A DNA stretch of 64,000 nucleotides from Halocatena halophila (GCA_027563145.1 CP071306.1:1488001-1552000); one strand, 5' to 3'; shown: positions 44,539-53,298, numbered from the stretch's first letter. Numbers and translations are program-made. Notes: a model not told the origin generated them from the letters alone.

Positions 44539-44570
44539 AAAAGTCCTTCGAGCGAAGGGCAAAAAAGCGA

Positions 44571-45623
44571 TCAGTTGCCAGCGTAGCCTTTCTCTACGTC
44601 CACGAGATCGTCACCGCCGACCGACGAGCGGAGGCTGTCCATCCCATCGTCACGATCGATGTGGAAGTTGGCCTCAACGAGTCCGCGAACGCGTTCGGTC
44701 TCTTCCGGACTGAGCGGTGGCGTTTCGGAGGCAGCCGCCCACTCGTCGATGTCGGCTGTCGTTCGGAACGTCGGTGTGACAGTTGCGACTTCGTCGTGGC
44801 TCAAGAGCCACTGGATTGCTGCCTGGCCCATGGTGCGCTCGCCATCGCGTTCTAGGAATCTGAGCGCATCGACTTTCTCCCAGCCGGTCTCGTACCACGC
44901 GTCTGGACGATACGCGCGGTGGTCACCCTCCTCGAGTTCTGTTGATGGGGTAACCTGTTCGTTGAGCAGTCCCGACGAGTGTGGCACGCGTGCGATCAGG
45001 CTCGTTTCGGTGTCTTGCTCGCGAATCTCGTCGATGAAATGCTGACCAGGAACCTGTTCGAACACGTTGAAGACGGTTTGAACCGCGTCGAACTCCTCTG
45101 CGACGGCGAATTCGCCTTCGGCAAGCCAGCCGATCGACGGACCCAGCGCGAGACCGACCGCTTCGACCCGACCCTCTTCGCGGAGCGTATCCAGCGTCTC
45201 GAGGACCCCAGGCGTTATTTCGCCAACGTTTGCGTTGTGCAACTGAAGTAGTTCGACGTGGTCAACGCCGAGTCGATCCAGCGATCGGTCGAATGCCGTG
45301 CGGAGATACTCCGGAGAGCAGTCCTTTGGCAGTTCACCGTGACCAGCCTGTGGATTGTTGTAGAAATCGTAGCCGATTTTCGTGCCGAGAGTGATTTCAT
45401 TGCGAACCTCCCCCAGGGCCGCACCGAGTAGCTCCTCGCTGTTGCCGTGTCCGTACACGTCGCCCGTGTCGAAGAACGTAATATCCTGGTCGACGGCGTG
45501 CTGGACCATCTTGATCGCCTGCTCACGCGTCCGATCGCCCCACCAGTCCGTTCCCACGACCCACGCCCCGAAGCCAACTTCACTGACTTCGACGGCGCTC
45601 TTTCCGAGCGTTCGGTAGTGCAT
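44571..45623 (-). CDS. Aldo/keto reductase
   Basis: 350 aa TIM barrel NADPH-dependent oxidoreductase. Catalytic Asp and Tyr in FFDTGDVYGHGNSEELLGAAL (D/Y), Lys in LGTKIGYDF, and His in LLQLHN. The cofactor-binding end (VATVTPTFRTTADIDEWAAA) has Thr-rich loops in place of the classical PGxxxxxxxxxN. The start is the ATG at 45623 (MHYRTLGKS). Substrate unknown. Confidence 0.9.
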   Translation of the reverse strand: MHYRTLGKSAVEVSEVGFGAWVVGTDWWGDRTREQAIKMVQHAVDQDITFFDTGDVYGHGNSEELLGAALGEVRNEITLGTKIGYDFYNNPQAGHGELPKDCSPEYLRTAFDRSLDRLGVDHVELLQLHNANVGEITPGVLETLDTLREEGRVEAVGLALGPSIGWLAEGEFAVAEEFDAVQTVFNVFEQVPGQHFIDEIREQDTETSLIARVPHSSGLLNEQVTPSTELEEGDHRAYRPDAWYETGWEKVDALRFLERDGERTMGQAAIQWLLSHDEVATVTPTFRTTADIDEWAAASETPPLSPEETERVRGLVEANFHIDRDDGMDSLRSSVGGDDLVDVEKGYAGN

Positions 45624-45751
45624 ATTCGCAATTGGGCCCAGGCGCACTTATCCAGCCCGGTATCGTGTCCATCGAAGGGAACGTCTGCGGTGCGCCCCCA
45701 AATGGTACGCCGACGGAAACTTCTATGCCGCCGCACGTCGAATACGTTGGC

Positions 45752-46651
45752 ATGACGAAACGTCACGTGTCGCTACCGATCGGCGCAGAAGAGGGGTTGC
45801 GAACCTTCATCGAGGAGGTTGACGAGCGGTTGGCCGGCTCGGAGGACACCTGTGATGTCGTCGAGGACGTGTTGATCGATCTATACGGTGATCGCGACGC
45901 GTACGAACGGTGGCAAAGCGGGGAGTCGATTTCGCCTGCAACCCGTGTACGGCTCCAGGGGTACGACCCGTGTAACTCGACGCTCGAAAGCGAGTATTAC
46001 GCTGAAAAAGACGAAACGACCTTCCAGCACTCAAAGCATCTGCAGTGGCTCTGGCGACAGTTCGACGCGACGCCGATGGCCGACAACATCGAGTTTGCGC
46101 TCAGATTCCGACGGATGCTAGCTCGGCATTTGTTCGCCGACGTTGGCGAGGACGTTCGGATTTTCAAGGGAGTTACGTTCTCGTATGGACACAACATCAC
46201 TATCGGAGACAACACCGTCATCCACGACGACGTGCATCTCGACGACCGGGGTAAGCTCACGATTGGCGATCGCGTGAGCATCTCGGATGACGCACACGTC
46301 TACTCACACGATCACGATGTTATCGATCAGACAGATGTGATTAACTATCACACCATCATTGAGAATGACGCCAGAATCACCTACGATTCGATGGTACGAG
46401 CAGGCGTTCGCGTCGGAGAAAACAGCATTCTCGCGGCGAAATCGATCGCCCAGCGCGACATTCCCGACCATCACATCGCGGCGGGAACGCCCGCGAACTC
46501 AATCCGTATCAAACCTGGCTGGGAGGACGTGGCAAAGCCCGTCGGAGAGATGATCGACAATCGTGACGAGCGGGTGATTCCCTCTACCGTCCCGGATGAC
46601 GTGACGGTGTTCGATGAGTTCGGACGAACGCGGACACCGCCGACCGAATAA
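45752..46651 (+). CDS. Hexapeptide-repeat acyltransferase
   Basis: 299 aa. N-terminal helical part of about 120 residues, then a left-handed beta-helix of hexapeptide repeats (ITIGDNTVIHDDVHLDDRGKLTIGDRVSI in pieces; VGENSILAAKSIAQRDIPDHHIAAGTPA), typical of maltose/galactoside O-acetyltransferases; the His of YSHDHDV may be catalytic. ATG at 45752 (MTKRHVSL) is chosen over 45725. Acceptor unknown. Divergent from the aldo/keto reductase gene. Confidence 0.82.
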   Translation: MTKRHVSLPIGAEEGLRTFIEEVDERLAGSEDTCDVVEDVLIDLYGDRDAYERWQSGESISPATRVRLQGYDPCNSTLESEYYAEKDETTFQHSKHLQWLWRQFDATPMADNIEFALRFRRMLARHLFADVGEDVRIFKGVTFSYGHNITIGDNTVIHDDVHLDDRGKLTIGDRVSISDDAHVYSHDHDVIDQTDVINYHTIIENDARITYDSMVRAGVRVGENSILAAKSIAQRDIPDHHIAAGTPANSIRIKPGWEDVAKPVGEMIDNRDERVIPSTVPDDVTVFDEFGRTRTPPTE

Positions 46652-46680
46652 CTTCCTGTAGTGGCTATGAACGCCCGTAG

Positions 46681-47769
46681 ATGAACCGACGAACGTTCTG
46701 TGCGACTGTCGCAACGATGCCGGTGTTCGGGAGTGTCGGCTGTCAGACCAACGAAGACGACCAACCAACTCCCACAGATGGCACCACCGACGCACCCGAA
46801 ATCACCGTCGAGACAGTCGTCGACGAACTGGTTGTTCCATGGGGAGTCACAGTCCGTGAAGGGACCATCTTCGTCACCGAACGGCCCGGCCGAATCCAGC
46901 GAATTGAGAATGAAACAGCCACACAGGTTGCCAGTCTGGAAGATTCTACCAGAACAGGGGGTGAGGGCGGACTGCTGGGGCTTGTGGCTCATCCAAACGA
47001 TGGGAGCGTTGCCTACACGTATCAGACCTACGAGACAGATACCGGTCGAGCGAACAGAATTCTCCAACACGACATTTCTGATGGCTGGTCATGGACCGTC
47101 TTGTTCGATGGAATTCCCGGCGGAACGATCCACGACGGCGGACGACTGTTCATCCATGACGATGCGCTGTTTGTCACCACTGGTGACGCGAGTAACGCCG
47201 GTGGGGCTCAGAATCCAGACCGACTGAACGGCAAAATCCTCCGGCTGACACTCGATGGTGCGCCACATCCCGACAATCCATTCGACAACGCCGTATTCAC
47301 CTACGGCCACCGGAACCCAGAGGGGCTCACACAACGAGACGGTGTTCTGTATACAATCGAACACGGCCCCGATGAAGACGACGAGGTCAACCGGCTCACT
47401 GCGGGTGGAAACTACGGCTGGCCGGAGAGAACTGGTGAGAGCGACAGTGAGGAGTTCGTCGATCCAGTCGTTACGTTTTCCGATATTATCGCGCCAGGCG
47501 GCGGCACGTTTTACGACGGCCCGCTAGGCAAGTGGCAGGGAGATCTGTTTCTTGGAACGCTGGCCGGCGAACACCTCCGGCGAATTCGACTCGACAACGA
47601 CACGATCGTTGAAAATGAGCCCCTTTATGAGGGGGAATTCGGACGACTCCGAACACCGTTTATGGGACCGGACCAGCAGCTCTGTGTCACGACGTCGAAC
47701 CGGGATGGCCGAGGAAACCCAAACGCAACTGATGATAAAATCATCAGGCTTCGAGCCAATCAATCATAA
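46681..47769 (+). CDS. PQQ-dependent sugar dehydrogenase-type lipoprotein
   Basis: 362 aa. Signal with lipobox GSVGC (about residues 17-21), then a six-bladed propeller of the soluble glucose dehydrogenase/YliI family: VPWGVTVREGTIFVTERPGRI, GEGGLLGLVAHP, YGHRNPEGLTQRDG with VLYTIEHGPDEDDEVNRL, and GGNYGWPE. Oxidises sugars outside the cell if PQQ or another cofactor is available. Follows the acyltransferase by 29 bases. Confidence 0.88.
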   Translation: MNRRTFCATVATMPVFGSVGCQTNEDDQPTPTDGTTDAPEITVETVVDELVVPWGVTVREGTIFVTERPGRIQRIENETATQVASLEDSTRTGGEGGLLGLVAHPNDGSVAYTYQTYETDTGRANRILQHDISDGWSWTVLFDGIPGGTIHDGGRLFIHDDALFVTTGDASNAGGAQNPDRLNGKILRLTLDGAPHPDNPFDNAVFTYGHRNPEGLTQRDGVLYTIEHGPDEDDEVNRLTAGGNYGWPERTGESDSEEFVDPVVTFSDIIAPGGGTFYDGPLGKWQGDLFLGTLAGEHLRRIRLDNDTIVENEPLYEGEFGRLRTPFMGPDQQLCVTTSNRDGRGNPNATDDKIIRLRANQS

Positions 47770-47946
47770 AATGATCCACGTATCGCTGCTTGAGCCAGTG
47801 TTACTGCCGGACGGTGCCGTCTGACACCGGGGGAATAGCAGCTATCTTTTCGAGGACCGAGTTCCCACCAACGGGATCGGTGGGGTCAAATGAGCAAGAG
47901 AGGGGGGAATGTCTCCTGCTCGGTACTGAACTCACAGCCATATTGT

Positions 47947-47968
47947 AAAATAGTTCCGGAACTATTTT
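47947..47968. terminator. Perfect 22-bp palindrome between convergent genes
   Basis: Arms AAAATAGTTCC and GGAACTATTTT are exact reverse complements with no spacer. Read on either strand, a stem is followed by a run of T, so a bidirectional terminator for the convergent dehydrogenase and zinc-ribbon genes is the simplest reading. A dimeric regulator site is the alternative: the next 25 bases (TACATATATTAATA) hold TATA-like sequence on the plus strand. Confidence 0.5.
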
Positions 47969-48029
47969 CGTACATATATTAATATCGGGGAAAAACGCCT
48001 CAGTCGGTCAAAATCGAAGAATTATGCGC

Positions 48030-48521
48030 CTATGCCTGTTTGAGCAGCACCGTTGCAACGTGGGGTCGTTGGATTTTCAATCCCGCAACCGTGTACGTAT
48101 CGTACCGAACGATCTCCTGATGGAGATACGCCTCTGGTGTGTCACACGCGTCACGGTTGAAATCTGCAGCGAACGACTCGATTTTGACGCCGTCTGCGTC
48201 AAACATTTCTTCACGCACCCAACCATCGCCAGTCTCACTGAACTGCAGCCACGACCCCCCCTCGAAGAACAATCGTGCGATGGAGTGGCCATCCTCGTCG
48301 GTCACGATCGAATGGGTGACGATCGAAGGTGGCCGTTCGACCGGTTCCCGTGGTGGGTCTGCAACGACCGTCTGTTTACACCATGGACAGGTGTACGTAG
48401 CGGTCGTTTCCTGGCGTTCGATGCGGTGAGCCTGTTGTGGAACGAACCCCCGATCACAGTTGGTGCAGTGACGGTCACGCTCTGTGTGACCCTCTGGTTC
48501 GACGACGAGCCCGTCACTCAT
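48030..48521 (-). CDS. Zinc-ribbon protein of unknown function
   Basis: 163 aa from the ATG at 48521 (MSDGLVVEPEGHTE); another ATG lies at 48542. An N-terminal ribbon with CTNC and CPWC, about 30 residues apart, precedes a beta-rich domain (SIARLFFEGGSWLQF) and a helical end. No family recognised. Intact frame and acidic composition support it as real. Confidence 0.65.
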   Translation of the reverse strand: MSDGLVVEPEGHTERDRHCTNCDRGFVPQQAHRIERQETTATYTCPWCKQTVVADPPREPVERPPSIVTHSIVTDEDGHSIARLFFEGGSWLQFSETGDGWVREEMFDADGVKIESFAADFNRDACDTPEAYLHQEIVRYDTYTVAGLKIQRPHVATVLLKQA

Positions 48522-49321
48522 CGTGATCACCAACGTTGTCACGCGGTATTCGAACGGTGTGATGCTCTGCTGCTCGGAGTTGCCCTATTGTGTTCATTGG
48601 TGAACGTGTTTCATCGGTTCGTTGTAGATGCCTCTGTATGCTATCCTATCGTTCTACAGACCGTCACGACAGGTGTGATCGGTGGTATGGCGTGTTCACA
48701 GCCCCGAACGCCACGCCCTCCCCGTCAGCGCCGCCCAGCACGGGAACGAATGTGGCGAACGGTATTACCAGCCGATCACACCTGGCCAGCGTGAGATGCG
48801 TTTCTCACCCGGAATCCAGCTCACTGCTGGCCGACGGTGTACAGCCGTTCGCTGTCAGAGCGGTATTGTTCAGCTCACACTGCTCAACATTACAAGCCAC
48901 CTACTTATAATACCATTATTATTTACCTCTCATTGGATTTGTTCATTTGTAGTGTGGAGTGTGGTTTGTTCACTCATCACCTGAGCAATTTGCTCAAGCA
49001 TTGCTCGAAAAATCGATTCATAGGTAAACTACACATTAACAAAAATTAGTTTCATCTCAAGGAGACAGACTGGATTGAATGAACGTATTGGATCAAAATG
49101 TTAGCTATATTTGAGTGTATCCATCTGGATTGATAACGACCGATGATGGCGAGCTGAATGTATCGGTCACGCCTCTGTTTACATATCAATATGATTTCGT
49201 GAGGAGTGGGATTGTGATCACAGCTCACAGGTAGATATGCCTGCTATGTCGTATTTTTTATATCAATATAGTAAGTAATCAAAAGATATGTTTAAGACAT
49301 AATCGTTTATTGTCTATTTTG
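48522..49321. other. 800-base non-coding, AT-rich interval
   Basis: No credible gene on either strand. GC falls sharply from about 48890 onward. A 10-base direct repeat ATATCAATAT occurs at 49193-49202 and 49260-49269, upstream of the surface protein promoter. TTTAAGA at 49291-49297 is centred 27 bases before the ATG at 49322 and is the likely TATA element of that gene. Confidence 0.5.
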
Positions 49322-50200
49322 ATGTCCTCACATCGCCCTAGACTGCTGTCTATTGTTACATTCGTCGTAGCAGTAGGCGTAGTTACAGGTTTGGTGTGGA
49401 CGGTTCCACACCACGCACAGGCAAACCCAATTCAGGAGCGGTTATCGCCTCCCTCTATCGAGGACTCCATCTCGCCAACTGATTCGGTGAGTGGATCGGT
49501 CGAGGGCATCGATAGTCTTGATGAATTATCAGCAGAGAATGGAGCGGAGTACGGTGACTGGTATGAGGTTTCAGTTGATGGGCCTGGGATGTTGGTTATC
49601 GAAGATGATAGCCAGGCAACGGTTATTGGAAATGTCATATCTGAGACAGGGACCAACGAGTTGTTCGTTGAGGCCGATTCTGGCCTGAACGATGGAGTTG
49701 ACGACTCTGTCCGTGTGACCAAGGAGGGTACTTACTACGTGCAGATTGCGACAATCGAGGGGACACAGTATTCTGTGAACTTCGATTTCACGTCGGCAGA
49801 TGATGATTCGAACGACGGTAATGAGGATACCCCAACGGATACTCCGACGGACACCCCAACGGACACTCCGACGGATACCCCAACGGATACTCCGACGGAT
49901 ACCCCAACGGACACTCCGACGGACACCCCAACGGACACTCCGACGGACACCCCAACGGACACTCCGACGGATACCCCAACGGATACTCCGACGGATACCC
50001 CAACGGACACTCCGGCGGACACCCCAACGGACACTCCGGCGGACACCCCAACGGATGACGACAGCGACGACGAGTCGGCAGACGACGACAGCGATGGCGC
50101 GGGTGACGATTCGGACAACAACACCGATGACGGATCACAAGATGAGTCAGACGATACCGAGTCGAACGACGACTCAAGTGACGAAGAGAAACCCTGCTAA
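49322..50200 (+). CDS. Secreted surface protein with Thr-Pro-Thr-Asp repeat stalk
   Basis: 292 aa from the ATG at 49322; a TTG at 49310 is in frame, but the TATA spacing favours the ATG. Signal peptide (IVTFVVAVGVVTGLVW, then HHAQA), a beta-sandwich domain at about 45-155 resembling pre-peptidase C-terminal domains (EGTYYVQIATIEGTQYSVNF, landmark), a stalk of 19 DTPT units, and a very acidic tail ending EEKPC. Haloarchaeal stalked proteins usually end in a PGF-CTERM or a membrane helix; none is visible, so it is either released, or the anchor was lost. Thr-rich stalks are often O-glycosylated. Confidence 0.75.
   Translation: MSSHRPRLLSIVTFVVAVGVVTGLVWTVPHHAQANPIQERLSPPSIEDSISPTDSVSGSVEGIDSLDELSAENGAEYGDWYEVSVDGPGMLVIEDDSQATVIGNVISETGTNELFVEADSGLNDGVDDSVRVTKEGTYYVQIATIEGTQYSVNFDFTSADDDSNDGNEDTPTDTPTDTPTDTPTDTPTDTPTDTPTDTPTDTPTDTPTDTPTDTPTDTPTDTPTDTPTDTPADTPTDTPADTPTDDDSDDESADDDSDGAGDDSDNNTDDGSQDESDDTESNDDSSDEEKPC
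49826..50053 (+). repeat. Tandem 12-bp repeat, 19 units, with 24-bp and 96-bp periodicity
   Basis: Units alternate GAYACCCCAACG and GAYACTCCGACG, giving a 24-bp dimer. The GAT/GAC choice also repeats: units 5-12 and 13-19 follow the same order (GAT GAT GAT then GAC), a 96-bp super-period that points to block duplication. The last two CCG units change ACG to GCG (Ala). All coding in frame as DTPT. Confidence 0.95.
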
Positions 50201-50369
50201 CTGAGCAGGACTGTCGGCACGATCCACCAGTCACCATCCCCACATTTGGGGATTGCACATTTTTTGGCAGAACGACCCACTCAGCACCGGTGAGCGGGCC
50301 GCTCAAAGGGAAACGACTGTTGGTGTGATCTTTGCGCGACCAATCACTTCCAAAAAACTCGCTCCTCAC

Positions 50370-50440
50370 TGCGCTGGCCGGGAATTGAACCCGGGCTATG
50401 AGCTTGGGAAGCTCATGTCCTACCACTAGACCACCAGCGC
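50370..50440 (-). tRNA. tRNA-Gly (CCC)
   Basis: On the minus strand the acceptor GCGCTGG (50440-50434) pairs with CCAGCGC (50377-50371), discriminator A. Anticodon stem TGAGC/GCTCA closes loop TTCCCAA, anticodon CCC for GGG. D arm GTCTAGTGGTAGGAC and T arm with GGTTCAATTCC are regular. No encoded CCA. Confidence 0.95.
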
Positions 50441-50530
50441 GCGGACGTGTTCATTTGCCAGTCATTGCCCCTCCCACTTGAACGTAGCGACTCACGAGGC
50501 GCCAGAACGGTGTGAAGCGTCCATCCACCA

Positions 50531-50704
50531 TCACACCAGACTCGCAACAGAGATAACTACCCCCACCGTGGCTGCGTAAAGAACGCTGCTGATCACCGTA
50601 ACGCTACTGGAAAGACAGAAAGCGAGCACCCCAACAAACGCGAGGAGAAAAACCACCCCAGCACGGTGACCGTCGTTCTCAATCAGCGATGTTCCAAACG
50701 ACAT
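50531..50704 (-). CDS. 57-aa membrane protein
   Basis: Starts MSFGTSLIENDGHRAG and has two hydrophobic segments (VVFLLAFVGVLAFCL; VISSVLYAATVGVVISVASL). The acidic head followed by two helices is typical of tiny haloarchaeal membrane proteins. No family recognised; too short to be certain. Confidence 0.5.
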   Translation of the reverse strand: MSFGTSLIENDGHRAGVVFLLAFVGVLAFCLSSSVTVISSVLYAATVGVVISVASLV

Positions 50705-51174
50705 GACACCCTAAGAAAAAACATATTATATAAAAAGATTTTGGGAAGTTACACCATTTGGCACGGTTTTGCTTGGCGTTCTCCCCTGCGGTTCGAAGTC
50801 GATAATCAGCAGCAGAGCGATCGGGAACCACCTCGTGGGCAAGCACTGAGACACTCGCTTGTGATTCTGTAGATCGGGGGACCTCTCACTTATAAATCGT
50901 CTGAATGTTCAGTTATCAGAAGATAGGAGTTAAGCCCCCTTCCTCAACAAATGAGCGGAGTGAGTAGGTAGGGAAGGGATACAGTACTGCATAGTTCACT
51001 TACACGTTCGACGCTCGGCCCCCCATAATCGAAGTATTTAATACATATTCCATTCGGCACATACATATAGTAAAGCGGAAGCCAATCAACATCAGCGGTG
51101 ACCAGGACGAGTGGATTCAGGGAATCGTCTGCATCTCTCTTCATTCAACCGCGATTAATTGGACGAACTCATAG
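50705..51174. other. 470-base interval upstream of tnpB
   Basis: AT-rich at 50710-50760. Contains the solo right-end-like hairpin at 50930-50999. A minus-strand frame of 66 codons (50944-51144) overlaps that hairpin and has no recognisable features. The left boundary of the tnpB element cannot be placed. Confidence 0.45.
50930..50999 (+). repeat. Solo tnpB-type right-end structure
   Basis: TTAAGCCCCCTTCCTCAA at the left, then GCGGAGTGAGTAGG and GGGAAGGG, ending in ATAGTTCAC. CCCTTCC (50937-50943) pairs with GGAAGGG (50972-50978). Order and words match the right end of the tnpB gene 1.4 kb away (AAGCCCCGCCCTCAA, GCGGCGAGTGAGTGGGG, GTTCAC), but the stem bases differ in compensating fashion, so it is an older relative and not a fresh copy. 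Likely the scar of a previous insertion. Confidence 0.55.
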
Positions 51175-52440
51175 ATGAACTACAACTACCGGTACAGGCT
51201 CGACCCGTCCGACACTCACCGAGAGACGTTGGACCGGCATCGGGATCTGTATCGGCAAGTGTACAACCACTTTCTCTATCGTCTTAATCACAATGACGGG
51301 ACGACGAAATACGGTGAGATCAATCAGCTCCCGTCGATAAAGCAGTGGTGGGACAACCTCACTGATCTGTATTCCCGAACGCTACAGAACGTCGTTGAGA
51401 GATTATACACCAACCTCTCACGACTCAAAGACGCGAAGGATAATGATCGTGCGGTTGGTCTACTCAAGTGGAAAGCACCGACCGAGTACCGATCGTTCAC
51501 GTACCGACAGTCTGGGTTCGAGCTCAAGAACACGAGTGGCCAGACCGTCCTACGGCTTTCAAAGATCGGAGAAATACCCGTTCATTTCCACCGAGAGATC
51601 CCCGAGAACGCGACTATCAAACAGGTTACGGTGAAAAAGGAACCAACGGGAGAGTGGTTCGCCACATTCGGCGTCGAAACGCCCGAAGCTCCGTCAGAAA
51701 AACCTGAAAACCCTGAGAAGTGCGTCGGTATCGACGTGGGCATCCTGAAGTACGCTCACGACACCAACGGTACGGCGGTCAAGTCGCTCGATCTCTCGGA
51801 CGAACGGGAACGGTTGGAACGTGCACAGCGTAACCTCTCGCGCAAGCAACACGGCTCCAACAACTGGGAGAAACAGCGGAAGGTCGTTGCTGAGCGTCAC
51901 GCTGATCTCAAGCGAAAGCACCGCGACTTCCTCCACAAACTGTCAAACTATTACGCTCGGAAGTACGATCTCGTGGCGGTCGAAGATTTGAACGTATCCG
52001 GAATGATGCAGTTCGACTCGAGCTCACGAAACCGCGCATCCGCCGCATGGGGTGCTTTTCTCAGGATGCTCGAATACAAGTGCGAACGCGAAGGAACGCA
52101 CTACGTTCCGGTTGAGCCGAAAGATACCACCAAAGCGTGTGCGGCGTGTGGTGTGAAAACCAACAAACAGTTGTGGGTCCGCGAACACTCCTGCCCGTCC
52201 TGTGGCTTTACGGCGGACAGGGACGCGAACGCCGCATGGAACATCCTTTCAAGCGGCCTCGAATACATAGGAGTGGGATACTCCGAATCAATGCCTGTGA
52301 AGACTGCGCTCCCTGTGGATACGCCTGTATCTGCAAAGCGCGTCATTGAAGCAGGAAGCCCCGCCCTCAAGGAACGAGCCGTGTCTGCGGCGAGTGAGTG
52401 GGGCGGGGTAGTTCACCGTTGCCAGACGCTGGACTATTAG
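51175..52440 (+). CDS. tnpB: IS200/IS605-family TnpB (RNA-guided nuclease), IS1341-type
   Basis: 421 aa. RuvC residues: D187 (VGIDVGI), E270 (LVAVEDLNVSG) and D348/D350 (TADRDANAAWNI). The zinc finger is C322, C325, C340, C343. N-terminal helix-turn-helix region begins MNYNYRYRLDPSD. No TnpA transposase is nearby, so it is an orphan tnpB. The last 8-9 codons, after GGVVH, run past the element's right end into flanking DNA. All nuclease residues are present, so activity is plausible. TnpB proteins cut DNA guided by an RNA from the right end. Confidence 0.92.
   Translation: MNYNYRYRLDPSDTHRETLDRHRDLYRQVYNHFLYRLNHNDGTTKYGEINQLPSIKQWWDNLTDLYSRTLQNVVERLYTNLSRLKDAKDNDRAVGLLKWKAPTEYRSFTYRQSGFELKNTSGQTVLRLSKIGEIPVHFHREIPENATIKQVTVKKEPTGEWFATFGVETPEAPSEKPENPEKCVGIDVGILKYAHDTNGTAVKSLDLSDERERLERAQRNLSRKQHGSNNWEKQRKVVAERHADLKRKHRDFLHKLSNYYARKYDLVAVEDLNVSGMMQFDSSSRNRASAAWGAFLRMLEYKCEREGTHYVPVEPKDTTKACAACGVKTNKQLWVREHSCPSCGFTADRDANAAWNILSSGLEYIGVGYSESMPVKTALPVDTPVSAKRVIEAGSPALKERAVSAASEWGGVVHRCQTLDY
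52356..52415 (+). ncRNA. Predicted reRNA/omegaRNA 3' region and right end of tnpB element
   Basis: Within the tnpB 3' end, AAGCCCCGCCCTCAA (52356-52370) and GTGGGGCGGGG (52399-52409) form a strong stem, followed by TAGTTCAC. Sense transcripts over the 3' ends of IS1341-type tnpB genes are known in Halobacterium (sotRNAs), and in other TnpB systems such RNA is the guide scaffold. The guide would then be the flank after 52415, beginning CGTTGCCAGACGCTGG. Confidence 0.6.
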
Positions 52441-52464
52441 TCACCGACGCCGTACAATCGGAGC

Positions 52465-53298
52465 ATGGCCGACATCATGACGCTTCCTGAGGGCGACCGA
52501 CCGATCGAACTGTCTCTATCACGCGATGAGCTCGACGCACACAGGGATCAAATCATCGCCTTCATCGAGTCTGTTGTCGAATCGGCCGGCGCAGATGGTG
52601 CTGTAATCGGGCTGTCCGGCGGGATTGACAGCTCCCTCACGGCCACGCTTGGGGCAAAGGCCCTTGGACCAGACCAGATCCACGGGCTCGTACTGCCAAG
52701 CGCCGTAAACCCCGACGAGAGCATGAGCGATGCAGAACGACTCGCCTCCGGTCTCGGCATCGAGTATGATGTGATCGAAATCGGCCCCATCGTCTCTGCG
52801 TTTTTCGATGCGTATCCTGCAGGGAAAGACGAACAGACGCCAGCGGGGAACGTTCGCGTTCGGACTCGTGCGGTACTGAACTACTTCGTTGCGAACACCG
52901 AGAACAAAATCGTGCTCGGAACTGGCAACCGAAGTGAAGCGTTGACGGGCTACTTCACGAAATACGGCGATCAGGCGGTTGACTGCAACCCAATTGGCAA
53001 TCTCTACAAACAGCAGGTTCGCCAGCTTGCCGCCCACATCGGGGTCGAGGAGGCACTGATCGAAAAGCCACCGAGCGCTGAGATGTGGCACGGCCAAACG
53101 GACGCACAAGAGATGGGCGTGAGTTACGACCTGCTCGATGCGGTACTCGCCCTTCACATCGACGGGCCGCTTACTCGACGCGCTACCGTCGAAACGCTGG
53201 GAATCGAAGCCGCCGCCGTCGATCGAGTTCGTGAGCTGTATCAAGCGAGTGCGCACAAACGAGAGCTTCCTGCCGCGCCCGCGCCGATCGATCTCTAG
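52465..53298 (+). CDS. nadE: NAD+ synthetase
   Basis: 277 aa, single-domain NadE without a glutaminase, so ammonia-dependent. PP-loop SGGIDSS at 51-57, LPSAVNPDESMSDAERLA, the NRSEALTGYFTKYGD motif and EKPPSAEMW. Makes NAD from deamido-NAD and ATP. ACTATTAG at 52434-52441 is centred about 27 bases from the ATG and is the probable TATA element; it lies only 19 bases beyond the tnpB element's right end and overlaps the tnpB stop. Confidence 0.93.
   Translation: MADIMTLPEGDRPIELSLSRDELDAHRDQIIAFIESVVESAGADGAVIGLSGGIDSSLTATLGAKALGPDQIHGLVLPSAVNPDESMSDAERLASGLGIEYDVIEIGPIVSAFFDAYPAGKDEQTPAGNVRVRTRAVLNYFVANTENKIVLGTGNRSEALTGYFTKYGDQAVDCNPIGNLYKQQVRQLAAHIGVEEALIEKPPSAEMWHGQTDAQEMGVSYDLLDAVLALHIDGPLTRRATVETLGIEAAAVDRVRELYQASAHKRELPAAPAPIDL

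Noticed and set aside
49735..50124. Long open frames on the minus strand and a third frame across the repeat tract (Val-Ser-Val-Gly and Arg-Arg-Thr-Leu repeats).
   Set aside because: They are mirror images of the 12-bp repeat in other frames; only the DTPT frame has a signal peptide, TATA element and acidic composition.
50944..51144. 66-codon minus-strand frame upstream of tnpB as a possible tnpA or accessory gene.
   Set aside because: No HUH or Tyr motif of TnpA; it overlaps the solo right-end hairpin and is far too short.
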